From assembly GCF_904846345.1 (NCBI RefSeq), contig NZ_CAJHAJ010000007.1, positions 62,001 through 126,000 on the forward strand: a DNA stretch of 64,000 bases. Reading direction: 5' to 3'. The notes beneath the pieces are model-generated. The model had not been told where the DNA came from and did no database searches. It worked only from the letters and a program-made list of their open reading frames with translations. Origin of the DNA: Psychrobacter maritimus (GTDB lineage: Bacteria; Pseudomonadota; Gammaproteobacteria; Pseudomonadales; Moraxellaceae). Numbering within the stretch: the stretch's first letter is position 1; the number at the start of each line of letters is the position of its first letter. Positions 1 through 6,894 of this stretch are shown in pieces. The translations under genes and the position numbers were made by a program.

Positions 1-881
1 GCTCATTCCGCTGCGACTGTAACGTTTCTGTGCGCAAGCCAGGAAGCGAGCTTGGCACACGTACTGAGCTGAAAAACCTCAACTCGTTCCGCTTTATCGA
101 GCGCGCTATCAACCGTGAAATCGAGCGCCAAATCGATATCATTGAGGACGGCGGTAAAGTCATCCAAGCGACGATGCTATACGATCCTGAGCGCGATGAA
201 ACCCGTACCATGCGTACCAAAGAAGACGCCAACGATTATCGCTACTTCCCTGACCCTGACTTGCTGCCTGTCCGTATCGAGCAGCATACCGTTGATAGCA
301 TTCGTGCAGCGATGCCTGAATTGCCTGTTGCCCGCCGTGCACGTTTTGAAGAGGCACTTGGTCTATCAGAATATGACGCTCGTATCCTAACCGGTAGCCG
401 TCCGCTAGCCGATTATTTCGAAGATGTCGTCGCTGAGGTTGGACAACAAGATGCCAAAATGGCGGCTAACTGGGTCATGGGCGATCTGCTCGGTGCACTT
501 AACAAAGATGATAAAGACATCATCGACTCGCCTATCAGTGCCAAGCAATTGGCTGGTATGCTAGCGCGTATTAAAGACGATACCTTATCTGGCAAATTGG
601 CTAAGAAAGTCTTTAGTGCTCTCTATGAGCGTGAAGGCGGCGACGCTGATGACGCCGCTGATAAAATCATCGAAGAAAAAGGTCTTAAGCAGGAAACCGA
701 TACCGGCGCTATCAAAGCCATTGTTGAAGAGGTCATCGCGAAAAATCAAGCGATGGTCGACGAGTATCGCGGCGGTAAAGAAAAAGCCTTTAACGGTCTG
801 GTCGGGCAAGTGATGAAAGCCAGCCGTGGTAGTGCCAATCCACAACAAGTAAACCAAATCCTAAAAGAGCTATTGGGTTAA
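1..881 (+). CDS. gatB: Aspartyl/glutamyl-tRNA(Asn/Gln) amidotransferase subunit B, C-terminal part (5' truncated)
   Basis: The reading frame is open from the left edge of the window. Before the first possible internal start (GTG at 30) it already encodes [14 protein letters not shown], the conserved GatB core motif, so the gene begins outside the window. The visible part covers the end of the catalytic cradle domain and the helical tail plus the C-terminal YqeY-like domain (roughly the last 150 residues), ending at TAA 879-881. GatB is part of the GatCAB complex that converts misacylated Glu-tRNA(Gln) and Asp-tRNA(Asn) to the correct amides in the cytoplasm, and its tail domain binds the tRNA. 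Identity is clear; only the truncation limits the description. Confidence 0.96.
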   Translation, partial: SFRCDCNVSVRKPGSELGTRTELKNLNSFRFIERAINREIERQIDIIEDGGKVIQATMLYDPERDETRTMRTKEDANDYRYFPDPDLLPVRIEQHTVDSIRAAMPELPVARRARFEEALGLSEYDARILTGSRPLADYFEDVVAEVGQQDAKMAANWVMGDLLGALNKDDKDIIDSPISAKQLAGMLARIKDDTLSGKLAKKVFSALYEREGGDADDAADKIIEEKGLKQETDTGAIKAIVEEVIAKNQAMVDEYRGGKEKAFNGLVGQVMKASRGSANPQQVNQILKELLG

Positions 882-995
882 GGTTAACTGCTCATTGGTT
901 ATGCTGACTATGATAAGTAAAATGCGACTGTAGATTTTGGCTAAAATAAATAGCCCTTGCAATATGCATAATTTTGCGTAAAATAGTCAGTCATT

Positions 996-1072
996 CGGGG
1001 CGTAGCGCAGTCTGGTAGCGCACTACACTGGGGGTGTAGTGGTCGCAGGTTCAAATCCTGCCGTTCCGACCA
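996..1072 (+). tRNA. tRNA-Pro (anticodon GGG)
   Basis: A 77-nt cloverleaf with encoded CCA. The acceptor arm CGGGGCG pairs with CGTTCCG (two G-U pairs). The anticodon stem CTACA/TGTAG encloses the loop CTGGGGG, giving anticodon GGG. The T-arm reads CGCAGG-TTCAAAT-CCTGCC. The 3' half of the gene (from 1056) is the integration site of the downstream mobile element, which regenerates the tRNA sequence exactly. Confidence 0.97.
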
Positions 1073-1076
1073 AACA
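1056..1076 (+). other. attL core: left attachment site inside tRNA-Pro
   Basis: A 21-bp sequence (begins TCCTGCCGTTCC, ends CCAAACA) covering the T-arm and acceptor 3' end of tRNA-Pro. It is repeated exactly at 11310-11330. An integrase gene starts 160 bp downstream. Direct repeats of a tRNA 3' end next to an integrase are the usual sign of site-specific insertion. The exact crossover point inside the repeat cannot be told. Confidence 0.95.
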
Positions 1077-1083
1077 CAATATT

Positions 1084-1119
1084 AGGGCATACCGTCATTG
1101 ACCGTATGCCCTTTATTTT
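1084..1119 (+). terminator. Intrinsic terminator downstream of tRNA-Pro
   Basis: AGGGCATAC (1084-1092) pairs with GTATGCCCT (1104-1112), with an inner GTC/GAC helix, followed by a T-rich run. It lies inside the element just past attL, so the element supplies a new terminator for the tRNA gene. The original chromosomal one is probably the hairpin at 11345-11380 beyond attR. Confidence 0.8.
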
Positions 1120-1171
1120 GGGCGTTTTTCAGGTATTGAGCGTTATATAGGTGTATGGCGTTCCATATAGA

Positions 1172-1224
1172 ATGTTGGTATTATTGTTGGTATTGAGCAG
1201 TACCAACATGGACAATACCAACAA
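1172..1224 (+). promoter_or_regulatory. Direct and inverted TTGGTA repeats upstream of int (putative arm-type or operator sites)
   Basis: Two direct copies of TGTTGGTATT (starting at 1173 and 1185) are followed by two inverted copies (1201-1209 and 1213-1224). The 12-bp arm at 1184-1195 is perfectly complementary to 1213-1224, and 1172-1180 to 1201-1209. The two direct copies recur as one identical 21-bp block at 11230-11250, close to attR. The layout suggests integrase arm sites or excisionase sites that could also act on the int promoter. The role is inferred. Confidence 0.65.
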
Positions 1225-1235
1225 AGGATAACCCC

Positions 1236-2477
1236 ATGCCCCTAACCCATACAGGTATCAACAAGCTACAGCCTAGTAGCACCTCGATTGAAACAAAACG
1301 ACCTGATAAACACAGTGATGGTAACGGGCTGCAATTATGGGTGCGTTATACGGGCGTTAAGTCATGGATTAGCGCCTACAGGTGGCAAGGCAAACAGCAA
1401 ACCCTCACTATTGGCACTTATCCAGTAATGAGCCTACAAAATGCACGCCAGCGCAATATTGAGATTAAAAGGCTTATAGCTGATGGCATCAACCCTAAAG
1501 ACGATAAGAAAAAGACACAAGCAGATAATGATGGTTCAAGGGCGTTCGATACCATAGCCCAGCGGTGGCATGATGACCGTAAGGCGCACATTGCCGCTAC
1601 CACCTATAGCCGTGATTACTCACAATACCAGCGCGATATTAAGCCCGTCATTGGACACATGAACATAGAGGACATAACCGCGCCTGATGTTTTGGCTATC
1701 GGTAAAGCTATCGAAGCAAGGGGCGCTAGTGATATGGCAAGGCGTGCAATGCGTCAAACAGGGCAAATCTTTAAGCAAGCAATCCGTGAGGGCTTAACCA
1801 ACCTCAACCCAGCCAACGACCTAACCGAAGCCTTAAAGCCCCATAAGGTGAAGCACCATAGCCGTATCACCAGCCAGCAATTACCAAAGCTACTACAAGA
1901 TATTAACGCCTATGAGGGTGACCTACTGGTGAAGCTAGGCTTGTGGTTTATGTGCTATACGTTTGTGAGAACGCAAGAATTGCGCTTTATGGAATGGAGC
2001 GAGATAGACTACAAAGCTAAGTTATGGCGCATACCAGCCGACAAAATGAAAATGGACAGACCACACCTAGTACCGCTTGCCCCTCAAACAATAGCAATCT
2101 TAGAGCAAATCAAGGCGCTAGGCTTTTCGGACAAGTATGTTTTCTTTAATACCTCAACCCGTAAGCCATACAGTACAAACGCTTTTATCACTGCCCTATG
2201 GCGCATGGGTTATAAGGGCAGAATGACAGGGCACGGCTTTAGAGGACTTGCCAGCACTACCCTACACGAACAGGAATACATGCACGAAGCGATAGAGCTA
2301 CAGCTGGCACATGAGAAAGAGAACAAAATAAGTAAAGCCTATAACGGGGCGCAGCATTTACCCTATAGAACCAAGATGATGAATGAATGGGCAAACTTCA
2401 TTGATGATGCTTACGCTGGCAAGATTGATAACTTAATACGTGCAGACTTTAAACAACAAGCACAAAAGCATGGCTAG
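1236..2477 (+). CDS. int: Tyrosine recombinase / integrase, P4 type
   Basis: 413 residues. The N-terminal arm-binding domain (DUF4102 type, about residues 5-90; GLQLWVRYTGVKSW and TLTIGTYP motifs) is followed by a core-binding domain (about 100-195) and the catalytic domain. The catalytic set is visible: R245 (in VRTQELR), H333-x-x-R336 (HGFR), H359 and the nucleophile Y369 (AYNGAQ). The start is supported by AAAGGA 8 nt upstream. It would catalyse insertion into and excision from tRNA-Pro using the 21-bp core. The position 160 bp from attL and the paired repeats at both element ends fit this. The gene appears intact. Confidence 0.97.
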   Translation: MPLTHTGINKLQPSSTSIETKRPDKHSDGNGLQLWVRYTGVKSWISAYRWQGKQQTLTIGTYPVMSLQNARQRNIEIKRLIADGINPKDDKKKTQADNDGSRAFDTIAQRWHDDRKAHIAATTYSRDYSQYQRDIKPVIGHMNIEDITAPDVLAIGKAIEARGASDMARRAMRQTGQIFKQAIREGLTNLNPANDLTEALKPHKVKHHSRITSQQLPKLLQDINAYEGDLLVKLGLWFMCYTFVRTQELRFMEWSEIDYKAKLWRIPADKMKMDRPHLVPLAPQTIAILEQIKALGFSDKYVFFNTSTRKPYSTNAFITALWRMGYKGRMTGHGFRGLASTTLHEQEYMHEAIELQLAHEKENKISKAYNGAQHLPYRTKMMNEWANFIDDAYAGKIDNLIRADFKQQAQKHG

Positions 2478-2484
2478 ATAACTA

Positions 2485-2513
2485 TTGTTAGTACCACTAT
2501 ATGATACTATAAT
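2485..2513 (+). promoter_or_regulatory. Sigma-70-like promoter of hicAB
   Basis: TTGTTA (2485-2490) and TATAAT (2508-2513) are separated by 17 bp, and the -10 box ends 23 bp before the hicA start. This is the best promoter match seen in the element. HicAB operons are usually autorepressed by HicB at such a promoter; that regulation is family knowledge, not seen here. Confidence 0.6.
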
Positions 2514-2536
2514 GACCGTAGAGCTAAGGAAATAAC

Positions 2537-2836
2537 ATGCAGCGTAAGCACCTAAAGACACTTAATATTATTTTTACTAAGCCTATATCAGCAAACATAA
2601 AATGGGCAGACATTGAAGCCCTATTTATAGCATTAGGTGCAGATGTTAGCGAACGGGCAGGTTCAAGAATAGCGGTAGTGTTAGATGGTGAAGTACAAGT
2701 TTACCACCGACCACACCCCCAGCCCACAACAGATAAGGGCGCAGTCGCTAGCGTTCGTAAATGGCTAGATAGTTTAGGGTATAGCCCTATTGATGAAGCC
2801 AAAGACACTGCCCCCGTAACTAATAATAAGGAATAA
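2537..2836 (+). CDS. hicA: HicA-family toxin (mRNA interferase type)
   Basis: 99 residues. Motifs typical of the longer HicA subfamily are visible: RKHLKTL at the start, NIKWADIEALFIALGA, then GSRIAVVLDGEV and YHRPHPQPTTDKGAV. It is read with the next gene at a 2-nt gap, the standard hicA-hicB order. HicA toxins cleave mRNA in a translation-independent way when not bound by HicB. A possible catalytic histidine lies in the YHRPHP segment; the exact residue is not certain. AAGGA precedes the start. It probably stabilises the element in its host and could contribute to defence. Confidence 0.9.
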   Translation: MQRKHLKTLNIIFTKPISANIKWADIEALFIALGADVSERAGSRIAVVLDGEVQVYHRPHPQPTTDKGAVASVRKWLDSLGYSPIDEAKDTAPVTNNKE

Positions 2837-2838
2837 TC

Positions 2839-3186
2839 ATGCAAAACATTATGATGATTAATGACCATAAAGCCATCATTCAATACGACCCTGAATTAGA
2901 TTTATTTCGTGGGGAGTTTGTAGGGTTAAATGGTGGGGCAGACTTTTATGGTGACAGCATTGCCGCTTTAGAAAATGAGGGTAAGCAGTCACTACAAACC
3001 TTTTTGGACGTTTGCCAAGAACAAGGCATTGACCCCTATAAGAGCTTTTCAGGTAAGTTTATGACCCGTTTACCAAGTGAGCTACACGAGCAAGTAACCA
3101 CGATTGCTACTAGCCACGGTATGAGCCTAAACCAATGGATAACAGACACACTTGCCAATGCTGTCAATGATGAGGGCATGGCTTAG
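2839..3186 (+). CDS. hicB: HicB-family antitoxin
   Basis: 115 residues. The N-terminal HicB fold (IIQYDPELDLFRGEFVGLNG) is followed by a C-terminal ribbon-helix-helix type DNA-binding segment (RLPSELHEQVTTIATSHGMSLNQW). It starts 2 nt after the hicA stop, with AAGGA inside the end of hicA, so the two are translationally linked. It should neutralise HicA by direct binding and repress the shared promoter. The family assignment is confident from the motif string; binding of this particular partner is inferred from adjacency. Confidence 0.9.
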   Translation: MQNIMMINDHKAIIQYDPELDLFRGEFVGLNGGADFYGDSIAALENEGKQSLQTFLDVCQEQGIDPYKSFSGKFMTRLPSELHEQVTTIATSHGMSLNQWITDTLANAVNDEGMA

Positions 3187-3298
3187 CTGTAACGACTATG
3201 CAAGGCTAGGACTAATTACCCGAACGACAGCTATTTACACACCCTTATGCTGTCACTGCCTTGCACCTATTTTGATTAAAGGGTGTAGGGGTGTGAAT

Positions 3299-4432
3299 GT
3301 GAGTTTTTTTGAACAGCAAGAACAGCGAATGAATAAGCAGTTTATATCAATTCTTGATAGTGCTTATTTTGTATCGGAACATGGCAAAGGTACTTTACAA
3401 CAAGCCTTTGACCTTATAGTAGGTTCACTTTTAAGACAGCAGACTTACTTACTACTCATCACCCCTACTTCAGTTAAAGCTGTCTATGTATGCAGTAGTA
3501 ATGAGCATTCACAGTACGAGCCTTTTATTACTTTTGAGTCTATCGCGTATGAGTTGAAAGCGTGTCTTGACTGTGGAAATATTGGAATAGGCAACCCTAT
3601 ATATAAGTTAGGGTTCGCTAAAAAAAGATTTGTAGAGCAGCTAGTTAATATAGGTATGCAGCTAGACGAACAGATAATATTTAATACCGAATCACCCGAT
3701 ATAACACACGCTGAACATGATAATGACAGTGATGAACTGGCTTTTTATCAAGGACTACCCAAAGAATACGACACCCTAAGAGCTGAAAACGAAAAGATTA
3801 AAGCCCAATATCAAGAACTATTTAATAAGAAAGGACAACCTGAAGCTTTTTACAATATCCAAAAAACGCTATATGAAGGTGATAGACAACGGCTGACCGA
3901 ATGTAAAGATAAGTTAGATAAGTTATCAATAAATAATAAATATCTTGAGTCAGAACGTGACCACTATAAACGCAATTTTGAAAGCACAAAGAAAAGCACA
4001 GCTTTAATTCAACAGATAGCAGAAAAAAGAATATCGGAGCTAGAAAGCCAATTAGCAAAAGCCAAAACTGAACTAGCAGCCAAGCCAGCTGATAGCATTA
4101 CACAGTCAAACACTGACATTTACAATATAAAGAAAGAGGCTATCAAGCAGTTTAATAGAAGCCTTGCTGCTGTATTGATTGAATTAGACTACAAAGGCAA
4201 GTTAAGAAAAGGCGATATAGCTAACTATATAGTGCCATACATGAAAGAATTAGCGTTTGTGCTAGCTGATGAACAGCAAGATAAAGCCAATAATTTAACG
4301 GTAACATATGACACCTTGTACGATAATCACTTAAAAAACTTAGGTTTTAAACAGGGCAGACAAAGCGATGATGAAAAGCAAAAAGTAAATATTGACCTTT
4401 TGTTCAAAAAACAATTACCTATCACGGAATAA
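3299..4432 (+). CDS. Unknown protein with central coiled coil (element cargo)
   Basis: 377 residues from the GTG at 3299, chosen because AGGGG lies 7 nt upstream; ATG 3329 is an alternative. The open frame extends back to 3152, but that would overlap hicB and add an unlikely leader. An N-terminal globular part (about 1-130, STILD-type mixed alpha/beta) is followed by a charged coiled coil (about 150-280, many E, K and Q) and a C-terminal helical segment ending in a KQ-rich tail. No family is recognised. It sits between the toxin-antitoxin pair and the regulator alpA, followed by a terminator, the position where satellites often carry host-interaction or defence cargo. Its function is unknown. 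Confidence 0.75.
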   Translation: MSFFEQQEQRMNKQFISILDSAYFVSEHGKGTLQQAFDLIVGSLLRQQTYLLLITPTSVKAVYVCSSNEHSQYEPFITFESIAYELKACLDCGNIGIGNPIYKLGFAKKRFVEQLVNIGMQLDEQIIFNTESPDITHAEHDNDSDELAFYQGLPKEYDTLRAENEKIKAQYQELFNKKGQPEAFYNIQKTLYEGDRQRLTECKDKLDKLSINNKYLESERDHYKRNFESTKKSTALIQQIAEKRISELESQLAKAKTELAAKPADSITQSNTDIYNIKKEAIKQFNRSLAAVLIELDYKGKLRKGDIANYIVPYMKELAFVLADEQQDKANNLTVTYDTLYDNHLKNLGFKQGRQSDDEKQKVNIDLLFKKQLPITE

Positions 4433-4465
4433 ACACCCCGTTAAATACCTTTTACAGCCCGTAAG

Positions 4466-4487
4466 CCCTCTATTTAGAGGGTTTTTT
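4466..4487 (+). terminator. Intrinsic terminator after the coiled-coil gene
   Basis: CCCTC (4466-4470), loop tattta, GAGGG (4477-4481), then six T. It separates the integrase/HicAB/cargo part from the alpA-primase operon. Confidence 0.85.
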
Positions 4488-4500
4488 GTTGTCTATTCTA

Positions 4501-4545
4501 TCCATATCGCAGCACACCGCAGCGGTGCAAATCATACGATATGGA
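4501..4545 (+). promoter_or_regulatory. Nested inverted repeat covering the alpA ribosome binding site
   Basis: An outer arm TCCATATCG (4501-4509) is perfectly complementary to CGATATGGA (4537-4545). An inner hairpin CACCG-cag-CGGTG lies at 4515-4527. The GGA of the alpA Shine-Dalgarno GGAG is the last part of the outer right arm, so folding would hide it. It may instead be a DNA operator for a dimeric repressor such as AlpA itself. Confidence 0.6.
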
Positions 4546-4554
4546 GCAGTTAAA

Positions 4555-4851
4555 ATGACACAGCAACAAGCCACCCAAAACGCACCAGTTATTCCCTTTA
4601 CTGGTGACACCTCGAACGACACTGAACCAACCACCGCAAACAATCAAGCTATGCAACTGCCTACTACTGGCATGGGCAGAGCAAAGGACATTTTGCCGTT
4701 CCTACCTTTTAGCAAAACCACCTTGTTTGAATGGTCAAAAGATGGACGTTTCCCAGCTGGCAAGAAGCTAAGCCCTACCATGACAGCATGGAGCTATGCA
4801 GACGTTCACGAATGGCTTAATTCTCACACCTCAACCACTAGCGAGGTATAG
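4555..4851 (+). CDS. alpA: AlpA-like excisionase / transcriptional regulator
   Basis: 98 residues from ATG 4555 (GGAG 8 nt upstream). The open frame continues 23 codons further upstream, but those codons run through the inverted repeat and the terminator region. The C-terminal half is a MerR/AlpA-type helix-turn-helix with the family signature: AKDILPFLPFSKTTLFEWSK, then GRFPAGKKLSPTMTAWSYADVHEWL. In P4 and PICI-like elements, proteins of this family switch on excision and replication genes. It is the first gene of the run that leads to the DUF927 protein, so it is the best candidate for the master switch here. The low-complexity N-terminus is unusual. Confidence 0.88.
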   Translation: MTQQQATQNAPVIPFTGDTSNDTEPTTANNQAMQLPTTGMGRAKDILPFLPFSKTTLFEWSKDGRFPAGKKLSPTMTAWSYADVHEWLNSHTSTTSEV

Positions 4852-4855
4852 AGCC

Positions 4856-5143
4856 ATGACTACTACAGCCACCGCTACCGCCCCAGTGACAAACGAGCAA
4901 GCACCTAAAACCCAAATAGAGATTGTTAGAGCGCACCTGATGACAGGGGCAACAATCACCACATGGGACGCTTACCGCCTTTACCAAATCACATGCCTAG
5001 CCCAGCGCATACATGACTTACGAACGGCTGGATTAACCATTCAAAGTGAAATGGTCAAACATAACAATAAGTGGTTTTCTGTTTATTGGCTTGATGAAGC
5101 AACATTACTTGAAAGCGAACTATCTAACAGTGAGGTGAATTAA
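4856..5143 (+). CDS. Small helix-turn-helix protein (HTH_39-like)
   Basis: 95 residues from ATG 4856, four nt after the alpA stop; GAGG lies upstream inside the end of alpA. The segment QIEIVRAHLMTGATITTWDAYRLYQITCLAQRI matches the small helix-turn-helix family (PF14090 type) common in phages and satellites, followed by a winged-type strand pair (IQSEMVKHNNKWFSVYWL). It may regulate element genes or handle DNA at the origin. The family is inferred from sequence shape; the role is unknown. Confidence 0.75.
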   Translation: MTTTATATAPVTNEQAPKTQIEIVRAHLMTGATITTWDAYRLYQITCLAQRIHDLRTAGLTIQSEMVKHNNKWFSVYWLDEATLLESELSNSEVN

Positions 5144-5419
5144 ATGAGCCAATCAAACGACATATTAGAGCCGCGCCCAGTGGCAGTAGATAGCTATTAT
5201 CTGTCTGTCATTAATGACCGCATACAAGACCTATCAAACGATAGCGAACACCTATCAATGGCGCTTAGTGCTATCAAGACCGATGATGACGCAAGCAAGG
5301 GCGTGATAGTGGCAGTTAAAAGCGCCTTACTCGCTAATAGTGAACTAGCAACCATCTTAAGCGAGATGATGGACGGGCTTATATTACTGCCTGAACTGGG
5401 GGCAACAGACCATGAGTGA
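5144..5419 (+). CDS. Hypothetical small acidic protein
   Basis: 91 residues, directly following the previous stop, with GAGGTG upstream of ATG. It is predicted mostly helical and acidic (IQDLSNDSEHLSMALSAIKTDD) with no cysteine or membrane segment. It overlaps the next gene by 8 nt (ATGAGTGA), indicating translational coupling. It resembles its downstream neighbour in size and helical character, though clear paralogy is not visible. No family is recognised. Confidence 0.75.
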   Translation: MSQSNDILEPRPVAVDSYYLSVINDRIQDLSNDSEHLSMALSAIKTDDDASKGVIVAVKSALLANSELATILSEMMDGLILLPELGATDHE

Positions 5420-5687
5420 TAACGACTTTATAACTCAAGTCATGGACGGGCTAAAAGAACAGGGCGTGCTGATGATGCCTGATGGCTTTATCGACCAGCT
5501 AATCATTACCTTGCACGCCAATGTGACCATCATTAACACCATGACCCAATTAGCAGAAATAGAAGTAAAAATGTTAGGCAGCTTGTTACCGACAGGCAGC
5601 CGACAAGTGGAGTCATTAAAAGAGCTATCGAAAAATATAGCAGAAATCGCCTTTAACGTGGAGGACGTAAGAAATGACCAACGATAA
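5412..5687 (+). CDS. Hypothetical small helical protein
   Basis: 91 residues, starting inside the end of the previous gene and overlapping the next by 14 nt. It is mostly alpha-helical (DGLKEQGVLMMPDGFIDQLIITLHANVTIINTMTQLAEIEVKMLG). The tight overlaps on both sides support it as a real gene in the alpA-primase run. No family is recognised. Confidence 0.72.
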   Translation: MSDNDFITQVMDGLKEQGVLMMPDGFIDQLIITLHANVTIINTMTQLAEIEVKMLGSLLPTGSRQVESLKELSKNIAEIAFNVEDVRNDQR

Positions 5688-6210
5688 CAAAACCAATCTA
5701 AAAGCCGACCACGGGGCACACAATCGCACACAGCCACATAAGCGCGGCTTACTACTTAGCTTTATCATATTCATGGCATGGGTGGCAGGTATTGGCTTAC
5801 TACTGTCATTGGTAGCTTGCCAGCGCGTCAATGCAAAACAGATTGCAACCAATACCAACAATGGTTACTATATAGACCTCTCAAAAGAACACGCAAGCGG
5901 CAAGCCAAGCCGTTACTTATTGGCTTTTTTTATGCCTGATAATAGCGCAGCCTCTCAAGCTGTCACTATCTATTCAAGCATAGCCCCACAAGCGCACTTA
6001 AGCGCATCAAGGGGGCAAACCATCATATCTATAGCAAATCATTTGCTAACCGACTATGACGGGTTGACGCTGCAAAATAAAATAGCCGTAAGGCGAATAT
6101 GCAGGGCGGTTGCTTGCGTGACCGAGAGTAAGACCCGTCACCCTATACTTTTATCGTATAGCGTGGCATTCACTCAAAAAACAACGCAAGGAGTTATCCA
6201 TCATGGGTAA
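5674..6210 (+). CDS. Hypothetical membrane-anchored protein / possible lipoprotein
   Basis: 178 residues with GGAGG upstream of ATG. A basic N-terminus is followed by one hydrophobic segment (about residues 24-48) ending in LLSLVAC-Q, which could be a lipobox with C49 or simply a single membrane anchor. The remainder is soluble and Ser/Ala-rich, with two further cysteines near CRAVAC. A membrane protein inside a satellite replication operon is unusual. It could act at the envelope, for example in superinfection exclusion, but nothing in the sequence proves that. Confidence 0.7.
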   Translation: MTNDNKTNLKADHGAHNRTQPHKRGLLLSFIIFMAWVAGIGLLLSLVACQRVNAKQIATNTNNGYYIDLSKEHASGKPSRYLLAFFMPDNSAASQAVTIYSSIAPQAHLSASRGQTIISIANHLLTDYDGLTLQNKIAVRRICRAVACVTESKTRHPILLSYSVAFTQKTTQGVIHHG

Positions 6211-6781
6211 ATCAATCCGTACGACCTCAAACACTCAAACCACTACCAACAGCACACCAGCCACATTCAAGGCAGGTGATAGCGTGCTATGCCCATCTGT
6301 GGGCAATGGCGCTTACAAGCTATTCAATGATAAAGAATATGATTGTTTAGGCTTTACCACCAACGGTAAAACATACCATTACTGCAATGACGGCAAGGTA
6401 AGCCGCGATGATGCCGCGCCGTTATTATTCCATGACACCAAAGCCAACCGCCAAGCAATAGCAACGCTATACAGTGGTAGCCAATCAAGCCAGCGCAAAG
6501 TAATAGACACCACCGAAGCAGACGATAAAGAAGTGATTTTAATATCTGCTTTTGATTTATCGGATATTGCTTGTGACATTGAAAGCGCGTCTATTGTAAT
6601 AAGTGACATTGGTAGTCTGTTAGGACTTATTCACTACGAAAAAATAGAGCAACACACCGCTATATCAATGGCGCGATTGACGCATGACGCTACGGTAACG
6701 TGGTATGACCTATTACAAAATCAGGTAAATTCAATCAAAGAAACCCTAGCAATGACTCGCTACGGCAGGGAGGGTAAATAA
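6203..6781 (+). CDS. Hypothetical protein of the element
   Basis: 192 residues with an AAGGAG site before ATG 6203, overlapping the previous gene by 8 nt. The N-terminal part (about 25-75) looks like a small beta-rich domain: AGDSVLCPSVGNGAYKLF, then YDCLGFTTNGKTYHYCNDG with spaced cysteines. A helical C-terminal half follows (about 110-190; SDIACDIESASIVISDIGSLLG). The C-terminal part resembles small host-derived DUF3077-like helical proteins, but this is not certain. Its stop TAA shares a base with the next start (TAATG). Confidence 0.7.
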   Translation: MGKSIRTTSNTQTTTNSTPATFKAGDSVLCPSVGNGAYKLFNDKEYDCLGFTTNGKTYHYCNDGKVSRDDAAPLLFHDTKANRQAIATLYSGSQSSQRKVIDTTEADDKEVILISAFDLSDIACDIESASIVISDIGSLLGLIHYEKIEQHTAISMARLTHDATVTWYDLLQNQVNSIKETLAMTRYGREGK

Positions 6782-6894
6782 TGAAAACCTACCCACCAAA
6801 GCAAAGCCGTAAGCACGCCAAGCGCAAAAACTACTACAAGAAGTATAGAGAGCAGCGCAAGCCGAACCAGTCACAAGCAAGGGGGACTAGATGA
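6781..6894 (+). CDS. Very small basic protein (37 residues)
   Basis: Reads MKTYPPKQSRKHAKRKNYYK and onwards to ARGTR, then TGA 6892-6894. The start overlaps the preceding stop (TAATG) and the stop overlaps the next start (ATGA), a coupled arrangement hard to explain by chance. It is strongly basic (many K and R, with tyrosines) and likely binds nucleic acid. Nothing is recognised at family level. Its position directly before the DUF927 gene suggests a helper in replication or a leader peptide that tunes translation of the large gene. Confidence 0.65.
   Translation: MKTYPPKQSRKHAKRKNYYKKYREQRKPNQSQARGTR

Noticed and set aside
3152..3298. Upstream extension of the coiled-coil cargo gene
   Set aside because: It overlaps hicB, has no ribosome site and encodes a Cys-rich stretch unlike the rest; GTG 3299 with AGGGG fits better.
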